From an uncultured Prevotella sp. (lineage in GTDB: Bacteria > Bacteroidota > Bacteroidia > Bacteroidales > Bacteroidaceae): a stretch of 36,422 nt of DNA. Below the pieces are notes generated by a model. The model worked only from the letters and a program-made list of their open reading frames with translations, was not told where the DNA came from and made no database searches. Location: positions 1 through 36,422 of the forward strand of contig UQJC01000020.1 in NCBI GenBank assembly GCA_900541335.1, written 5' to 3'. How positions within the stretch are numbered: position 1 is the first letter of the stretch; every line of letters begins with the position of its first letter. Below, piece by piece: positions 24,254 to 34,227 of this stretch. Position numbers and translations under genes: made by a program.

Positions 24254-25297
24254 ATGGAATTTTCAGCTAAACAAATCGCCGAATACCTCGGTGGAACGGT
24301 TGAAGGCAACGAAAACGCTACCGTCCAGACCTTTGCTAAGATTGAAGAAGGAGTGGCTGGCGCTATCTCGTTCCTGGCGAATCCCCAATACGCACATTAC
24401 CTTTACGAAACTGCCTCCAGCATTGTGCTCGTAAACAAGGACTTCCAACCCGAACAGGAAGTTAAGACGACACTGATACGCGTAGAAAATGCTTACGAGG
24501 CAATCGCTCGACTGTTGACACTTTATCAGTCTACCATTCAGAAGCGCACAGGAATTCATCCACGCGCTGTAGTGGCAGAAACGGCTCAAGTAGGTGAAAA
24601 CGTCTACATCGGTCCCAATGCTTATATTGGTGAACACGCCGTCATTGGTAAGAACTGTCAGATTTATGCAGGAGCTGTCATTGAAGAACGCGCAACGATT
24701 GGTGACGACTGTACGATTTATCCCAACGCATCGGTTTACCACGATTGCAAGGTGGGCAACCGTGTCATCCTTCATTCTGGATGTGTCATCGGTGCAGACG
24801 GCTTTGGCTTTGCACCTGCAGCAGATGGTTATGAAAAGATTCCTCAGATTGGAATTGTCACTATTGAAGATGACGTTGAAATCGGAGCCAATACTTGTGT
24901 AGACCGTGCTACAATGGGCTCAACTTACGTTCGTAAGGGAGTGAAACTCGATAATCTCGTTCAGGTTGCTCACAACTGTGATGTTGGTAACCACACAGTT
25001 ATGTCTGCCCAAGTAGGTGTAGCAGGCTCTACAAAAATTGGCCAATGGTGTATGTTTGGTGGTCAGGTTGGCATTGCAGGACACGCTGTCATTGGTGACC
25101 GTGTACTCTCGGGTGCACAAGCTGGCATCGCAGGAAGCATTCGCAAGGGCAATGTCACCGTTCAAGGTTCACCCGCCATTGATGCTAAAAACTTCATGCG
25201 CTCAAGCGTGGTGTTCAAGTACCTTCCCAACTTGCAAGCTGATGTCAATCGCTTGAAGAAAGAAGTGGAAGCTTTGAAACATCCCAACCAGGAATAA
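24254..25297 (+). CDS. lpxD: UDP-3-O-(3-hydroxyacyl)glucosamine N-acyltransferase LpxD
   Basis: LpxD adds the second 3-hydroxyacyl chain, from acyl-ACP, to the deacetylated glucosamine in lipid A synthesis. The 347-residue protein has an N-terminal uridine-binding domain (about 1-100, with ISFLANPQYAHYLYET). A long left-handed beta-helix of hexapeptide repeats follows, from about 110. The catalytic base is His240 in QVAHNCDVGNH. A C-terminal helix (LQADVNRLKKEVEAL) completes the trimer fold. It is the first gene of the lpxD-lpxC/fabZ-lpxA run. Confidence 0.96.
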   Translation: MEFSAKQIAEYLGGTVEGNENATVQTFAKIEEGVAGAISFLANPQYAHYLYETASSIVLVNKDFQPEQEVKTTLIRVENAYEAIARLLTLYQSTIQKRTGIHPRAVVAETAQVGENVYIGPNAYIGEHAVIGKNCQIYAGAVIEERATIGDDCTIYPNASVYHDCKVGNRVILHSGCVIGADGFGFAPAADGYEKIPQIGIVTIEDDVEIGANTCVDRATMGSTYVRKGVKLDNLVQVAHNCDVGNHTVMSAQVGVAGSTKIGQWCMFGGQVGIAGHAVIGDRVLSGAQAGIAGSIRKGNVTVQGSPAIDAKNFMRSSVVFKYLPNLQADVNRLKKEVEALKHPNQE

Positions 25298-25390
25298 ACA
25301 TTCTCATCGTAGCTCTTTCTCTCCTTTTCCTCTTTTACTTCTTACGTATTATTTCTACCTCGAAGGAGCTACAATGCTCTCTATATAATT

Positions 25391-26776
25391 ATGTCTAAGC
25401 AAAAAACATTAGCGGGGAGTTTCTCTCTGTTTGGCAAGGGTCTGCATACGGGTCTGAGCTTGACAATTACATTCAACCCCGCTCCTGAAAACCACGGATA
25501 CAAGATTCAACGTATCGACTTGGAAGGCGAACCCATCATTGAGGCTATTGCTGAAAACGTAATAGATACCTCACGCGGTACGGTCGTAGCCAAAGGCGAT
25601 GCACGTTGTAGCACCATCGAACATGCCATGGCCGCCCTCTATGCCATGGGTATTGATAACTGTTTGATTCAAGTCAACGGTCCCGAATTCCCGATTCTTG
25701 ACGGTAGTTCTATTATCTATGTAGAAAATATTCGCCGCGTAGGCGTCGTGGTACAGAATGCACCGAAGGACTTCTATGTCATCAAGAAGAAAATCGAATT
25801 CCGTGATGAGGAATCTGGTTCATCTATTATCATTCTGCCTGATGAACAGTTCTCCATTACGACCATGATTTCCTTTGAGTCGCAATTCATCAACAGCCAG
25901 TTTGCCACACTCGACAATATGGAGGATTTCGCAGACGAAGTTGCTTCGGCACGTACCTTCGTATTTGTTCGCGAAATAGAACCGTTGTTGCAGGCAGGTC
26001 TTATCAAGGGTGGCGACTTGACCAATGCAATTGTGATTTACGAAAAGCAAATCTCACAGGATGCACTTGACAAATTGGCTGACCATTTGCAGGTGGAACA
26101 CCGTGATGCTACGAAGTTAGGATACTTGAATGAGCGTCCTTTAGTTTGGAGAAATGAGCCTGCCCGCCATAAGTTGCTGGATATTATTGGTGACATGGCA
26201 CTCATTGGCCGTCCCATCAAGGGTAGAATCATTGCTACACGCCCCGGACACACCATCAACAACAAGTTTGCTCGCCAAATGCGCCGCGAAATTCGTCAAC
26301 ACGAAATTCAGGCACCTGACTACGATCCAAACGATACACCGCTGATGGACGTCAATCGCATCCGCGAGTTGTTGCCCCACCGCTATCCTATGCAGTTGGT
26401 CGACAAGGTGATTGAAACGGGATCAAACTACATTGTAGCTGTCAAAAATGTGACTTCCAATGAGGCCTTCTTCCAAGGACACTTTCCGCAAGAACCCGTC
26501 ATGCCTGGCGTTCTTCAAATTGAAGCCATGGCTCAAGCAGGCGGCTTGCTCGTCCTTAATTCAGTAGAAGAACCTGAACGTTGGAGCACTTACTTCCTTC
26601 GCATTAACGATGTGAAATTCCGCAGGAAGGTAGTACCTGGCGATACTCTTATATTCCGCGTAGAACTGATGGCTCCCATCCGTCACGGCATCTCTTCGAT
26701 GCACGGATTTGCCTTTGTCGGCGAAAACATTGTGATGGAAGCAACCTTCACTGCTCAAATTTCAAAGAACAAGTAA
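25391..26776 (+). CDS. lpxC/fabZ: Bifunctional LpxC deacetylase / FabZ dehydratase
   Basis: This is the fusion typical of Bacteroidota. Residues 1 to about 305 are the zinc-dependent UDP-3-O-acyl-GlcNAc deacetylase. Its zinc ligands are His78 (STIEHAMAALYA), His260 and Asp264 (ARHKLLDIIGD), and His287 (PGHT) is the likely general acid. Residues about 318-461 are 3-hydroxyacyl-ACP dehydratase: LLPHRYPMQLVDK, then catalytic His364 (FQGHFP) and Glu378 (IEAMAQAGG). The fusion joins the committed lipid A step to the fatty-acid elongation step that competes for the same hydroxyacyl-ACP. A 93-bp gap separates it from lpxD; lpxA follows after 75 bp. Confidence 0.97.
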   Translation: MSKQKTLAGSFSLFGKGLHTGLSLTITFNPAPENHGYKIQRIDLEGEPIIEAIAENVIDTSRGTVVAKGDARCSTIEHAMAALYAMGIDNCLIQVNGPEFPILDGSSIIYVENIRRVGVVVQNAPKDFYVIKKKIEFRDEESGSSIIILPDEQFSITTMISFESQFINSQFATLDNMEDFADEVASARTFVFVREIEPLLQAGLIKGGDLTNAIVIYEKQISQDALDKLADHLQVEHRDATKLGYLNERPLVWRNEPARHKLLDIIGDMALIGRPIKGRIIATRPGHTINNKFARQMRREIRQHEIQAPDYDPNDTPLMDVNRIRELLPHRYPMQLVDKVIETGSNYIVAVKNVTSNEAFFQGHFPQEPVMPGVLQIEAMAQAGGLLVLNSVEEPERWSTYFLRINDVKFRRKVVPGDTLIFRVELMAPIRHGISSMHGFAFVGENIVMEATFTAQISKNK

Positions 26777-26851
26777 ATCTCTCGGTTGAAGCGCTATGTT
26801 GGACGCAATATCAGCGACAAACATCGCGCTTCAACTACCATCTCTGTAAAT

Positions 26852-27619
26852 ATGATTAGCCCCTTAGCATACGTACATCCAGAAGCCATCATTGGTGAAG
26901 GTTGTGAAATTGGCCCTTTCTGCTACATTGACAAAAATGTAGTTATCGGAAAAAACAACCGATTGATGAATAGTGTCACCATTCTCTATGGTTCACGTAT
27001 TGGTGACGATAACACCTTTTTCCCAGGTGCCGTAATCGGTGCCGTACCCCAAGACCTAAAGTTTAAAGGGGAAGAAACAACAGCTGAAATTGGTGACCGC
27101 AACATCATCCGCGAAAATGTAACCATCAACCGGGGAACTGCCGCCAAAGCCAAAACGGTCGTAGGTTCGGACAACCTCTTGATGGAAGGAATGCACGTAG
27201 CACACGATGTAGTGGTGGGTAACGGCTGTATCATTGGCAATTCTACGAAAATTGCAGGTGAAGTTGTTGTCGACGACTTTGCAATCATCTCTGCTTCTGT
27301 ACTCGTTCATCAATTCTGCCACATCGGTAGCTATGTCATGATTGGTGGTGGTACACGCACGGGACAAGACGTACCTCCCTTTACGATGGCTGCACGCGAA
27401 CCCGTCAGCTATTGTGGCCTCAATCTTGTCGGCCTTCGTCGTCGCGGCTTCAAACCCGAACTGATTGAAAACATACACAACACTTACAGACTGCTCTATC
27501 AAAGAGGAAAGCTCCGCGAAGAGTGTATAGCTGAAATCAAGGAAACCATTCCTATGAGTCCCGAAATTGAATACATTCTCAACTTTGTCACGCAGTCCAA
27601 ACGAGGCATTATCAAATAA
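26852..27619 (+). CDS. lpxA: UDP-GlcNAc acyltransferase LpxA
   Basis: LpxA performs the first acylation of UDP-GlcNAc in lipid A synthesis. The ATG at 26852 (MISPLAYVHPEAIIG) is chosen because it gives a canonical 255-residue enzyme; an upstream in-frame TTG would add a non-homologous 22-residue tail. Hexapeptide repeats fill the first 190 residues and the catalytic His118 sits in GMHVAHDVVVG. The C-terminal helical domain begins near CGLNLVGLRRRGF. It follows lpxC/fabZ closely and almost certainly shares its transcript. Confidence 0.96.
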   Translation: MISPLAYVHPEAIIGEGCEIGPFCYIDKNVVIGKNNRLMNSVTILYGSRIGDDNTFFPGAVIGAVPQDLKFKGEETTAEIGDRNIIRENVTINRGTAAKAKTVVGSDNLLMEGMHVAHDVVVGNGCIIGNSTKIAGEVVVDDFAIISASVLVHQFCHIGSYVMIGGGTRTGQDVPPFTMAAREPVSYCGLNLVGLRRRGFKPELIENIHNTYRLLYQRGKLREECIAEIKETIPMSPEIEYILNFVTQSKRGIIK

Positions 27620-27645
27620 GCACGACTTCTAAATCAATATCCGTT

Positions 27646-28227
27646 ATGCTCTTTAGAATCAAATTTATCTCCGATGAAGTCGATGGCTTTGTCAGAGAAC
27701 TGAAAATAGACAGCGACGCTACATTCCTCGACTTGAACCAAGCCATTCTCGAATCTTGTGGCTATCCTGACGACCAAATGACTTCTTTCTACCTCTGTGA
27801 TGAAGAATGGGAAAGAGGCTTGCAAATTACGCGCGAAGACATGGGCGTAGGCAGTGCTGACGAAGACATTTATGTCATGGAAGAAACCAAACTCTCTGAA
27901 CTCATCGAGGACGAAGAACAACACCTTGAGTTTGTGTTCGACCCCTTCGAAGAACGAAGTTTCTTCATTGATGTAAAAGAAATCATCCCAGGTGAAACGT
28001 TGAAACATTACGCCATCATCCGTGCCAAAGGAGAAGCTCCTCAGCAAATCAAAGACATGGATATGGATTTGGATCTCAGCGAGTCTGCGACAAAGAGCAA
28101 GAAGCGCAAAGCGGCACCTGCAGAAGAAGAAGATTTTGAAAACGAAGCACTCTACGAAGGTGCAGCCTTCAACGATGATGAAATCGACCTCGAAGGCTTT
28201 GAAATCAGTGAAGGCCAACCTTACTAA
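27646..28227 (+). CDS. Plasmid pRiA4b ORF-3-like protein
   Basis: The 193-residue protein matches the pRiA4b ORF-3 / IS1096 passenger TnpR-like family. It has LFRIKFISDEVDGFVRELKI at the start, a central SFYLCDEEWERGLQIT, and FVFDPFEERSFFIDVKEI. The C-terminal third is acidic and lysine-rich low-complexity sequence. The family name is historical and no transposition function is implied here. It starts 26 bp after lpxA and is followed by a strong terminator, so it is the last gene of the lpx operon. Its function is unknown. Confidence 0.82.
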   Translation: MLFRIKFISDEVDGFVRELKIDSDATFLDLNQAILESCGYPDDQMTSFYLCDEEWERGLQITREDMGVGSADEDIYVMEETKLSELIEDEEQHLEFVFDPFEERSFFIDVKEIIPGETLKHYAIIRAKGEAPQQIKDMDMDLDLSESATKSKKRKAAPAEEEDFENEALYEGAAFNDDEIDLEGFEISEGQPY

Positions 28228-28245
28228 GGTTTGAAAATACAGTGT

Positions 28246-28290
28246 GTGCAGGATTTGCAGATACCGTCTGCCTAAATCCTGCACCTTTTT
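28246..28290 (+). terminator. Intrinsic terminator of the lpx operon
   Basis: GTGCAGGATTT (28246-28256) pairs perfectly with AAATCCTGCAC (28274-28284). An inner GCAGA (28257-28261) pairs with TCTGC (28267-28271), leaving a 5-nt loop and a 2-nt bulge, and TTTTT follows at 28286-28290. It lies 19 bp after the pRiA4b ORF-3-like gene. Confidence 0.93.
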
Positions 28291-28368
28291 GTACATGGCA
28301 ACTTGTAAGGTAGTGTCTACACACACCTGACGACATTCCTTCTCCTACTTAACAGCTCCCCCTCACTT

Positions 28369-29226
28369 ATGGAAAAGACGCTTAAAGTCATCGTCGGTCC
28401 CACGGGCGTAGGGAAAACCGCCTATGCACTCCGCGCGGCTGAAGAAGCCCAATGCCCCATTCTCAATGCGGACTCCCGTCAAATCTACCGCGACCTGCCT
28501 ATCGGTACAGCTGCACCGACTGCTGAAGAATTGAAACGCGTAAAGCACTACTTTGTCGGCATCAAAGCGCTTGACGAATATTATAGTGCTGCCCAATACG
28601 AACAAGACGCGCTCCAATTGCTTGACCAACTGTTTCAAACCCATGATACCTGCATTCTGACAGGCGGCTCTATGATGTACATTGATGCCGTGTGCAAGGG
28701 GATTGACGACATTCCAACCATTGACGACGAAACCCGTACGTTGTTGAAACAACGCTATGCCGCAGAAGGCCTCGAACCACTTGCTGCTGAGCTGAAACTT
28801 CTCGATCCGGAATACTATCATCAATGCGATACGAAAAATCCCAAACGCGTTATTCACGCACTGGAAGTATGTTACATGACCGGAAAAACCTTCACTTCCT
28901 TCCGCACGGGAAAGAAGGCCGAACGCCCTTTCCGCATTGAGAAAATAGGACTTTGGAGGGAACGCGAAGAACTCTTCAATCGCATCAATCAACGGGTGGA
29001 CTGTATGATGGAAGAAGGATTACTTGACGAAGTACGCCGCGTACTCCCCTATCGACACTGCAATGCACTCAATACTGTAGGCTACAAAGAATTGTTCCAA
29101 TATCTCGATGGAGAATGGGAACTCGACTTTGCCATAGAAAAGATAAAGCGCAACACGCGTGTCTATGCCAAAAAGCAAATAACCTGGTTTAAGAAAGACC
29201 CCGAACTTCAATGGGTAAACTTATAG
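28369..29226 (+). CDS. miaA: tRNA dimethylallyltransferase MiaA
   Basis: MiaA transfers a dimethylallyl group to A37 of tRNAs that read UNN codons. The 285-residue protein has the P-loop GPTGVGKT (10-17) and LNADSRQIYRDLPIGTA (32-48). ILTGGSMMYIDA and the C-terminal YAKKQITWFKKDP are also conserved. It is slightly short for the family but all motifs are present. Bacteroidota often carry two MiaA paralogues, so this may be one of a pair. It follows the lpx operon terminator and presumably has its own promoter, which I could not identify. Confidence 0.94.
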   Translation: MEKTLKVIVGPTGVGKTAYALRAAEEAQCPILNADSRQIYRDLPIGTAAPTAEELKRVKHYFVGIKALDEYYSAAQYEQDALQLLDQLFQTHDTCILTGGSMMYIDAVCKGIDDIPTIDDETRTLLKQRYAAEGLEPLAAELKLLDPEYYHQCDTKNPKRVIHALEVCYMTGKTFTSFRTGKKAERPFRIEKIGLWREREELFNRINQRVDCMMEEGLLDEVRRVLPYRHCNALNTVGYKELFQYLDGEWELDFAIEKIKRNTRVYAKKQITWFKKDPELQWVNL

Positions 29227-29373
29227 GTTGCCCTTAAACAGCCCATAAGTATGCTTCCTCAACAGACCAGCATCTCCATTTCTCTATCTTGACGATGCAA
29301 GGCTAGGATTCGTTTTCCCTGCACGCGCAAAGTAGAGAAACTGCTATTTACTCTCTTTTTAAGCACACTAACT

Positions 29374-31926
29374 ATGAGTAAGCTTCCTGCTACTATCGGA
29401 CAAAAACTGGCAGCTCCCTTTCGTGCCACAGCACGAGGATTGAAAAGAATAGGCAATTGGTACAAACACCAATTTGTCGGTCGCCCCTGGTGGTACAAAC
29501 TCTGTTCCGCCCTATGGTCGTTTGCCCTCTTCATTGCCCTGTATGTCTTTGCGGTTATTTTCAATCTCTTCTGGCTGTTTGGCAAATCGCCCACAATGGA
29601 AGAAATCCGCCATCCCAAGACGGCTGCCGCCTCTGAGCTTTACAGTGCAGACGGCAAATTGTTAGGCAAATACTTCCGTGAAAACCGCCAGCCCGTTCCT
29701 TATGACTCCATCAGTCCCGCCTTCTTCCAGGCACTGATTGCTACAGAAGACGAACGCTTTTACCAACATCATGGCATCGACTACCAAGGTCTCTTCTCCG
29801 CCGCTAAAGATGCCTTGCAAGGAAAGGCGCGTGGAGCCTCAACCATTACGCAACAACTCGTCAAGAATATGTTTCGCGTACGTACGAAGTATTCTACGGG
29901 CTTACTCGGTAAGATTCCAGGTGTTGGCATTTTGGTCATGAAGAGCAAGGAAATGATTATCGCCAGCGAAATCGAATGGAACTGCGACAAACAGGAAATT
30001 CTGGAACTCTACGCCAATACGGTTGACTTTGGCTCGAACGCTTTCGGCATCAAAACGGCTGCCCAAACGTACTTCAACACAACTCCTAAAGAACTCAAGC
30101 CTGAAGAAGCCGCTGTACTCGTTGGTTTGCTGAAGGCAACATCGGCCTACAATCCGCGCATCAACCCGAAGAACTCCTTGAAGCGACGCAATACGGTACT
30201 GAACAATATGTATACCCACCGTCACACGCTCAAGGAACGTTTCGGTAAAGTGTACATCGAGGACAAAGCAACCTTGAAGAAGCTGCAAGATGAACCAATC
30301 AAGCTCAACTTCAACGTAGAGAATGCCTACGATGGCGAAGCCCTCTATTTCCGTGATGCTGTCAAGGAATACATCAGCGAGAACTGTCCCGACCTCGACA
30401 TCTTTGCCGACGGATTGAAAATCTACACGACGCTCGATTCGCGTATGCAGGCTTATGCCGAAAAGGCAATGCACGAACAGATGAAGCAGGTGCAGGACAA
30501 CTTCAACCGTCACTGGAAAGGTATCGGAGATCCTTGGCGTAACGAACGCGGCGAACTGATTCCCGGCTTTATCGAAAGCAAACTGAAGGATACACCAGCC
30601 TACAAAATGCTTAAAGCCCGTTTCCCCAACGATCCCGATTCAGTACAGTTCTACCTCGAAAAACCACACAAGGTAAAGGTGTTCAGCTACGATGGCGAAC
30701 GAGAGGAATTTATGTCGACTGTCGACTCACTGCGTTACATGCTCCACTTCATGCACGCAGGCTTTGTGGCCATGGAGCCTGAAACGGGTTACGTCAAAGC
30801 CTACGTGGGTGACATCGACTTCCACACTTGGAAATACGATAAAGTGCAATCCATGCGTCAGCCTGGTTCTACCTTTAAGCTCTTCGTTTATGCCACGGCG
30901 ATGAAGCAGGGCATGACTCCTTCCGACACGGAGGAAGACTCTTATATTCGTATGGAAGTGTACGACAAGAAGCGCGACACCACGACCATTTGGCAACCGC
31001 ACAATGCCAACGGACGCTTCACCAACACGCACCTACCCTTACGTTCGGGCTTCTCACAAAGTGTCAATACCATTGCAGTACGTTTGGGACAAAAGGTTGG
31101 TATTCCGAAGGTAATCGAGACGGCTCACGATATGGGTATCCTTTCACCGCTTGACGACATTCCTTCGCTCCCACTCGGTGCCTGCGACGTCAACCTCTTT
31201 GAACTGGTCAACGCCTATGCAACCGTTGCCAATAACGGTGTACACGTCAAACCTGTTTTAGTAACAAAGATTGAAGATGCAGAAGGTAATGTAGTCTACG
31301 AAGCTAAGCACGAAGAAAAACGTGCACTCTCGCAAACAGCCGCCTTCTACACACAAAAATTGCTCGAAGCGGGTGTGACCGACGGCGGAGCAACCTCTCA
31401 AACCTTCGGAGCTTACCGTTACTTGGGTCCCTTCCGCAAGCAATTGGATATGGGCGGAAAAACTGGTACGTCAAACAATCACTCCGACGCCTGGTTTGTT
31501 GGTGTCACACCGAAACTTGTCGGTGGTGCTTGGGTTGGTGGTGAATACCGAAGCATTCACTTCCGCACAGGACGACTCGGACAAGGTAGCCGTACGGCTT
31601 TACCCATTGTGGCTCAATTTATGCGTAGCGTCATGGACGACAATAAACTCGCTCCACACTACCTGCATAAATATGGTCTTCCTCCCGAAGGCATTGATCC
31701 CAGTTCCTACGCCGCTACCTATTACATTGCACCCGAAAAGCCTGACAGCACGGCGAACGACTCGACAACGCAAACTGCATCAGATGACTTAATGGGCATT
31801 GGTAATGAAACGGAAAGGGCAACGAAAGCAACAGAAACTTCCACCGAATCTTCCAACTCCCCTACCCAGACAACAGACAAGAAAGCTTCGTCTGCAACGG
31901 AACAAGGCGGCAATCTCTTCGAATAA
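29374..31926 (+). CDS. Class A penicillin-binding protein (PBP1A-like)
   Basis: This bifunctional peptidoglycan synthase polymerises lipid II and cross-links stem peptides. The 850-residue protein has an N-terminal cytoplasmic tail, one membrane helix (about 46-70), and a GT51 transglycosylase domain with catalytic Glu125 (TEDERFYQHHG) and GASTITQQLVKN. The transpeptidase domain has the active-site Ser499 (PGSTFK), SQSVNT and Lys696 (GKTGTSNN). The last 60 residues are a Thr/Ser/Asp-rich tail without recognisable fold. Symbol ponA or mrcA would fit, but the orthologue cannot be fixed from sequence alone. A strong terminator follows. Confidence 0.95.
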   Translation: MSKLPATIGQKLAAPFRATARGLKRIGNWYKHQFVGRPWWYKLCSALWSFALFIALYVFAVIFNLFWLFGKSPTMEEIRHPKTAAASELYSADGKLLGKYFRENRQPVPYDSISPAFFQALIATEDERFYQHHGIDYQGLFSAAKDALQGKARGASTITQQLVKNMFRVRTKYSTGLLGKIPGVGILVMKSKEMIIASEIEWNCDKQEILELYANTVDFGSNAFGIKTAAQTYFNTTPKELKPEEAAVLVGLLKATSAYNPRINPKNSLKRRNTVLNNMYTHRHTLKERFGKVYIEDKATLKKLQDEPIKLNFNVENAYDGEALYFRDAVKEYISENCPDLDIFADGLKIYTTLDSRMQAYAEKAMHEQMKQVQDNFNRHWKGIGDPWRNERGELIPGFIESKLKDTPAYKMLKARFPNDPDSVQFYLEKPHKVKVFSYDGEREEFMSTVDSLRYMLHFMHAGFVAMEPETGYVKAYVGDIDFHTWKYDKVQSMRQPGSTFKLFVYATAMKQGMTPSDTEEDSYIRMEVYDKKRDTTTIWQPHNANGRFTNTHLPLRSGFSQSVNTIAVRLGQKVGIPKVIETAHDMGILSPLDDIPSLPLGACDVNLFELVNAYATVANNGVHVKPVLVTKIEDAEGNVVYEAKHEEKRALSQTAAFYTQKLLEAGVTDGGATSQTFGAYRYLGPFRKQLDMGGKTGTSNNHSDAWFVGVTPKLVGGAWVGGEYRSIHFRTGRLGQGSRTALPIVAQFMRSVMDDNKLAPHYLHKYGLPPEGIDPSSYAATYYIAPEKPDSTANDSTTQTASDDLMGIGNETERATKATETSTESSNSPTQTTDKKASSATEQGGNLFE

Positions 31927-31949
31927 CTCCGAAGAGTTTCTACTCAAGA

Positions 31950-31998
31950 AAAAGGACAAGAAGTGACCAAACGGTTCACTCCTTGTCCTTTTCTTTTT
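31950..31998 (+). terminator. Intrinsic terminator after the PBP gene
   Basis: AAAAGGACAAG (31950-31960) pairs perfectly with CTTGTCCTTTT (31982-31992). An inner AGTGA/TCACT stem (31962-31966 with 31976-31980) extends it, and TTTTT follows at 31994-31998. It lies 23 bp after the stop codon. The A-rich left arm may also serve the convergent HhH gene. The rest of the 31999-32115 gap shows nothing further. Confidence 0.93.
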
Positions 31999-32115
31999 GG
32001 TAGATGCCCCACAGCTCCCCCTTTCTCTTCGAAAACGAAAACTATAAGATAATCACAAGCAGACGATCGATTCAAACAGTTCAAAGGAGCACTTACTTAC
32101 GAACGAAGCTACGCC

Positions 32116-34206
32116 CTACTTTCCGGGCAAGGTGTAGCGCAATTGCAAGGACAGATCATTCTTCCAAGGAGAAGATATTTCAGCAATCCCCGATGAAATG
32201 GTATCGCGATTAAAATAACGCAACGTGGAAAAACGAAGGGCTAACCACAAGCGGGACAACGGTTGCCATTGAGTGATGAGGACAGCACGCGCTCCATGAT
32301 AGAAATACGACGGAAAGGAAGAAGCATGCAGCAACTGGGGTTCATAAGCATAAACGGCTGACTCAAAGTTATCCGTAAAAAAGAGTCCCGCAAACCCCTT
32401 CAGTTGGAAGGAAGCGGATGGTCGCCAGCTAGCTCTACTGGAAAGCATCCAACCCAAGGTAAGTGGCTGAGTCTGCCGCGTAGCGAATGTAGCATCTGCC
32501 TGCAAGTGAACATCGTATTGACGCTGCGAACGGGAAGCAAAACAACGTAACCGATGAACCTGACGATACTCCATCAATTCCTGACCGCTCACTGTACGTT
32601 GACGCGTCTTCATACGATAACGCAAACCGAGTTGCCAAGAACGTGATAGTTTCCATTTCGACTGCAAGGAAAGTTCCATTCCCTTGGCTCCAGATAATAC
32701 GGTCAAAAAAGTTGGTTGAGGAAATCGGAAGAAGTCAGCATAACCCGTTAACTCCCAATGACGCATGGGTAGCCACCGACTAGAGAACAAAAAGCCCTGT
32801 TCGTTGCTAACGCGGCTCCCTTGCTGCAGAGCATCACCATAAAAACAGAAATAATCGGGACTGAAATACCGCAATTGAGCTCCCAGTTGCAAAGCGGTAG
32901 AAAGGCGTATGGAAAGAGACTGTAATGTGGCAATACGTCCCAAGTGGTTGGTGGCGATTTCACCTTGCCAATTTGAACGCCCCCACTTGAGGTAATGTGC
33001 CACTGAGACATTACCCGCATATTTTCCACGAAAATACGAACGATTGTAGCGATTGAGCTTAGGGTAAATAAAATACTCAAAGGAGGTAAAGGCACCAGCG
33101 ATTTCAAGTCCCCAATGCTTTTCCTTCCAGCCCACACTTCCTCCAACACACAGTTCGCCTAACGTACGGCGATGACTGATTTCACTTTGGGTGCGATGGA
33201 GTCCACTTTGATACAGGGTTTCTACAACGGGACGCGTTTCACTTAACCGCGCATCTTTCTTCTGGTAAGAAACAAAAGCAGCGAGGTGCAGTTTTTTCCA
33301 CTGGTAAGCACCAGCACCTCCTCGAAAAAAACGGCTTTCGTCCGTTCCTGTATGCGGACGGAAACGGAAATCTGCCCGACGGCCGCTGTGGTAACTTCCT
33401 TCACGATTGGCAAAAAACTGTTTGCCAAAGACTAATCCTTCTCCATGTTGTAACTCATAATCTCCCACGACCCAAGCCCAATTACGTCCAACCGGACGAA
33501 AGTAGGCATAAGCAGAAAGATAGTCATAAGGATAAAAACCACGTCGAGCAAGCGGTTCACCAGGATCTGTTTCGAGAGTAACTCCATAAACAAGAGCCCG
33601 CTTGTAATGATAACGATAGCGCAGCAAATGGCGAAACGGTGCTCCCGTATAATAATTGGTCGGTGTAGGCTTGTCAGGAATCCGATCTCCTTGACGACGA
33701 TAAAGCGGCAGGTCTATACGAGTTTCCCACTCATGTGAAGCTCGCTTGAAATGTTCCTTCAGAGCAATCGGAGCTTGCTTCCCATACGAACGCGGAGGGA
33801 GTACCCAGGCTGAATCACAACGCACAAAGAGCGACAAAGCTTGCCGAGCAAAAAAATCAATGCCCGAAACCAATTGCAGTTCACCCATCGAACGAAATCC
33901 ATATTTACGTTTGCGATAATCTAAGATGGAATCTACCTGTTGTTCTGCCAAAAAAGGTAGCAAAAGTAGATCCTCGCGCGTCAATCTGTTCAACTGCATC
34001 GGATGTTGTACCAACTGTTCAAGGAGAAGGAGTTCATCCATATTCACCTCGTCTGCTTCGTCTTCTGAACGAAAGGTAGCTTCATAGGATTCCACAAATT
34101 CTTCCCAAGTCAGCTCACCTTGTTCCGGCATTTGAGCGAAGACTTGATTGGGACTCACAAACACCCCAAGAAGCAGGAGATGGAGTAAAGTCAATGAAGT
34201 TCTCAT
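32116..34206 (-). CDS. Secreted HhH-domain protein with outer-membrane-barrel-like body
   Basis: The 696-residue protein starts with a signal peptide (MRTSLTLLHLLLLGVFVSPN...FAQ). An acidic linker follows, then an N-terminal helix-hairpin-helix module at about 70-125. There, LNRLTREDLLLLPFL is followed by SILDYRKRKYGFRSMGELQLVSGID, the tandem HhH pattern of ComEA-like proteins. The rest (about 150-696) is rich in alternating aromatic/polar stretches, Tyr, Arg and Gly, ending in DLSLQLRYTL, which suggests a beta-barrel. Such proteins are known in Bacteroidota but their function is not established to my knowledge. The start codon is only 21 bp after comEC on the same strand, pointing to co-transcription and a possible role in DNA uptake. 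Confidence 0.8.
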   Translation of the reverse strand: MRTSLTLLHLLLLGVFVSPNQVFAQMPEQGELTWEEFVESYEATFRSEDEADEVNMDELLLLEQLVQHPMQLNRLTREDLLLLPFLAEQQVDSILDYRKRKYGFRSMGELQLVSGIDFFARQALSLFVRCDSAWVLPPRSYGKQAPIALKEHFKRASHEWETRIDLPLYRRQGDRIPDKPTPTNYYTGAPFRHLLRYRYHYKRALVYGVTLETDPGEPLARRGFYPYDYLSAYAYFRPVGRNWAWVVGDYELQHGEGLVFGKQFFANREGSYHSGRRADFRFRPHTGTDESRFFRGGAGAYQWKKLHLAAFVSYQKKDARLSETRPVVETLYQSGLHRTQSEISHRRTLGELCVGGSVGWKEKHWGLEIAGAFTSFEYFIYPKLNRYNRSYFRGKYAGNVSVAHYLKWGRSNWQGEIATNHLGRIATLQSLSIRLSTALQLGAQLRYFSPDYFCFYGDALQQGSRVSNEQGFLFSSRWLPMRHWELTGYADFFRFPQPTFLTVLSGAKGMELSLQSKWKLSRSWQLGLRYRMKTRQRTVSGQELMEYRQVHRLRCFASRSQRQYDVHLQADATFATRQTQPLTLGWMLSSRASWRPSASFQLKGFAGLFFTDNFESAVYAYEPQLLHASSFPSYFYHGARAVLITQWQPLSRLWLALRFSTLRYFNRDTISSGIAEISSPWKNDLSLQLRYTLPGK

Positions 34207-34227
34207 AAGGGTATCAGTAAAGGATGA

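Noticed and set aside
26786..26851. Longer LpxA starting at an upstream TTG
   Set aside because: The extra 22 residues do not resemble LpxA, and the ATG at 26852 gives the standard N-terminus and length.
27646..28227. Transposon gene suggested by the IS1096/TnpR family label
   Set aside because: There are no transposase, terminal repeats or target duplications; the gene is part of the lpx operon and the label is historical.
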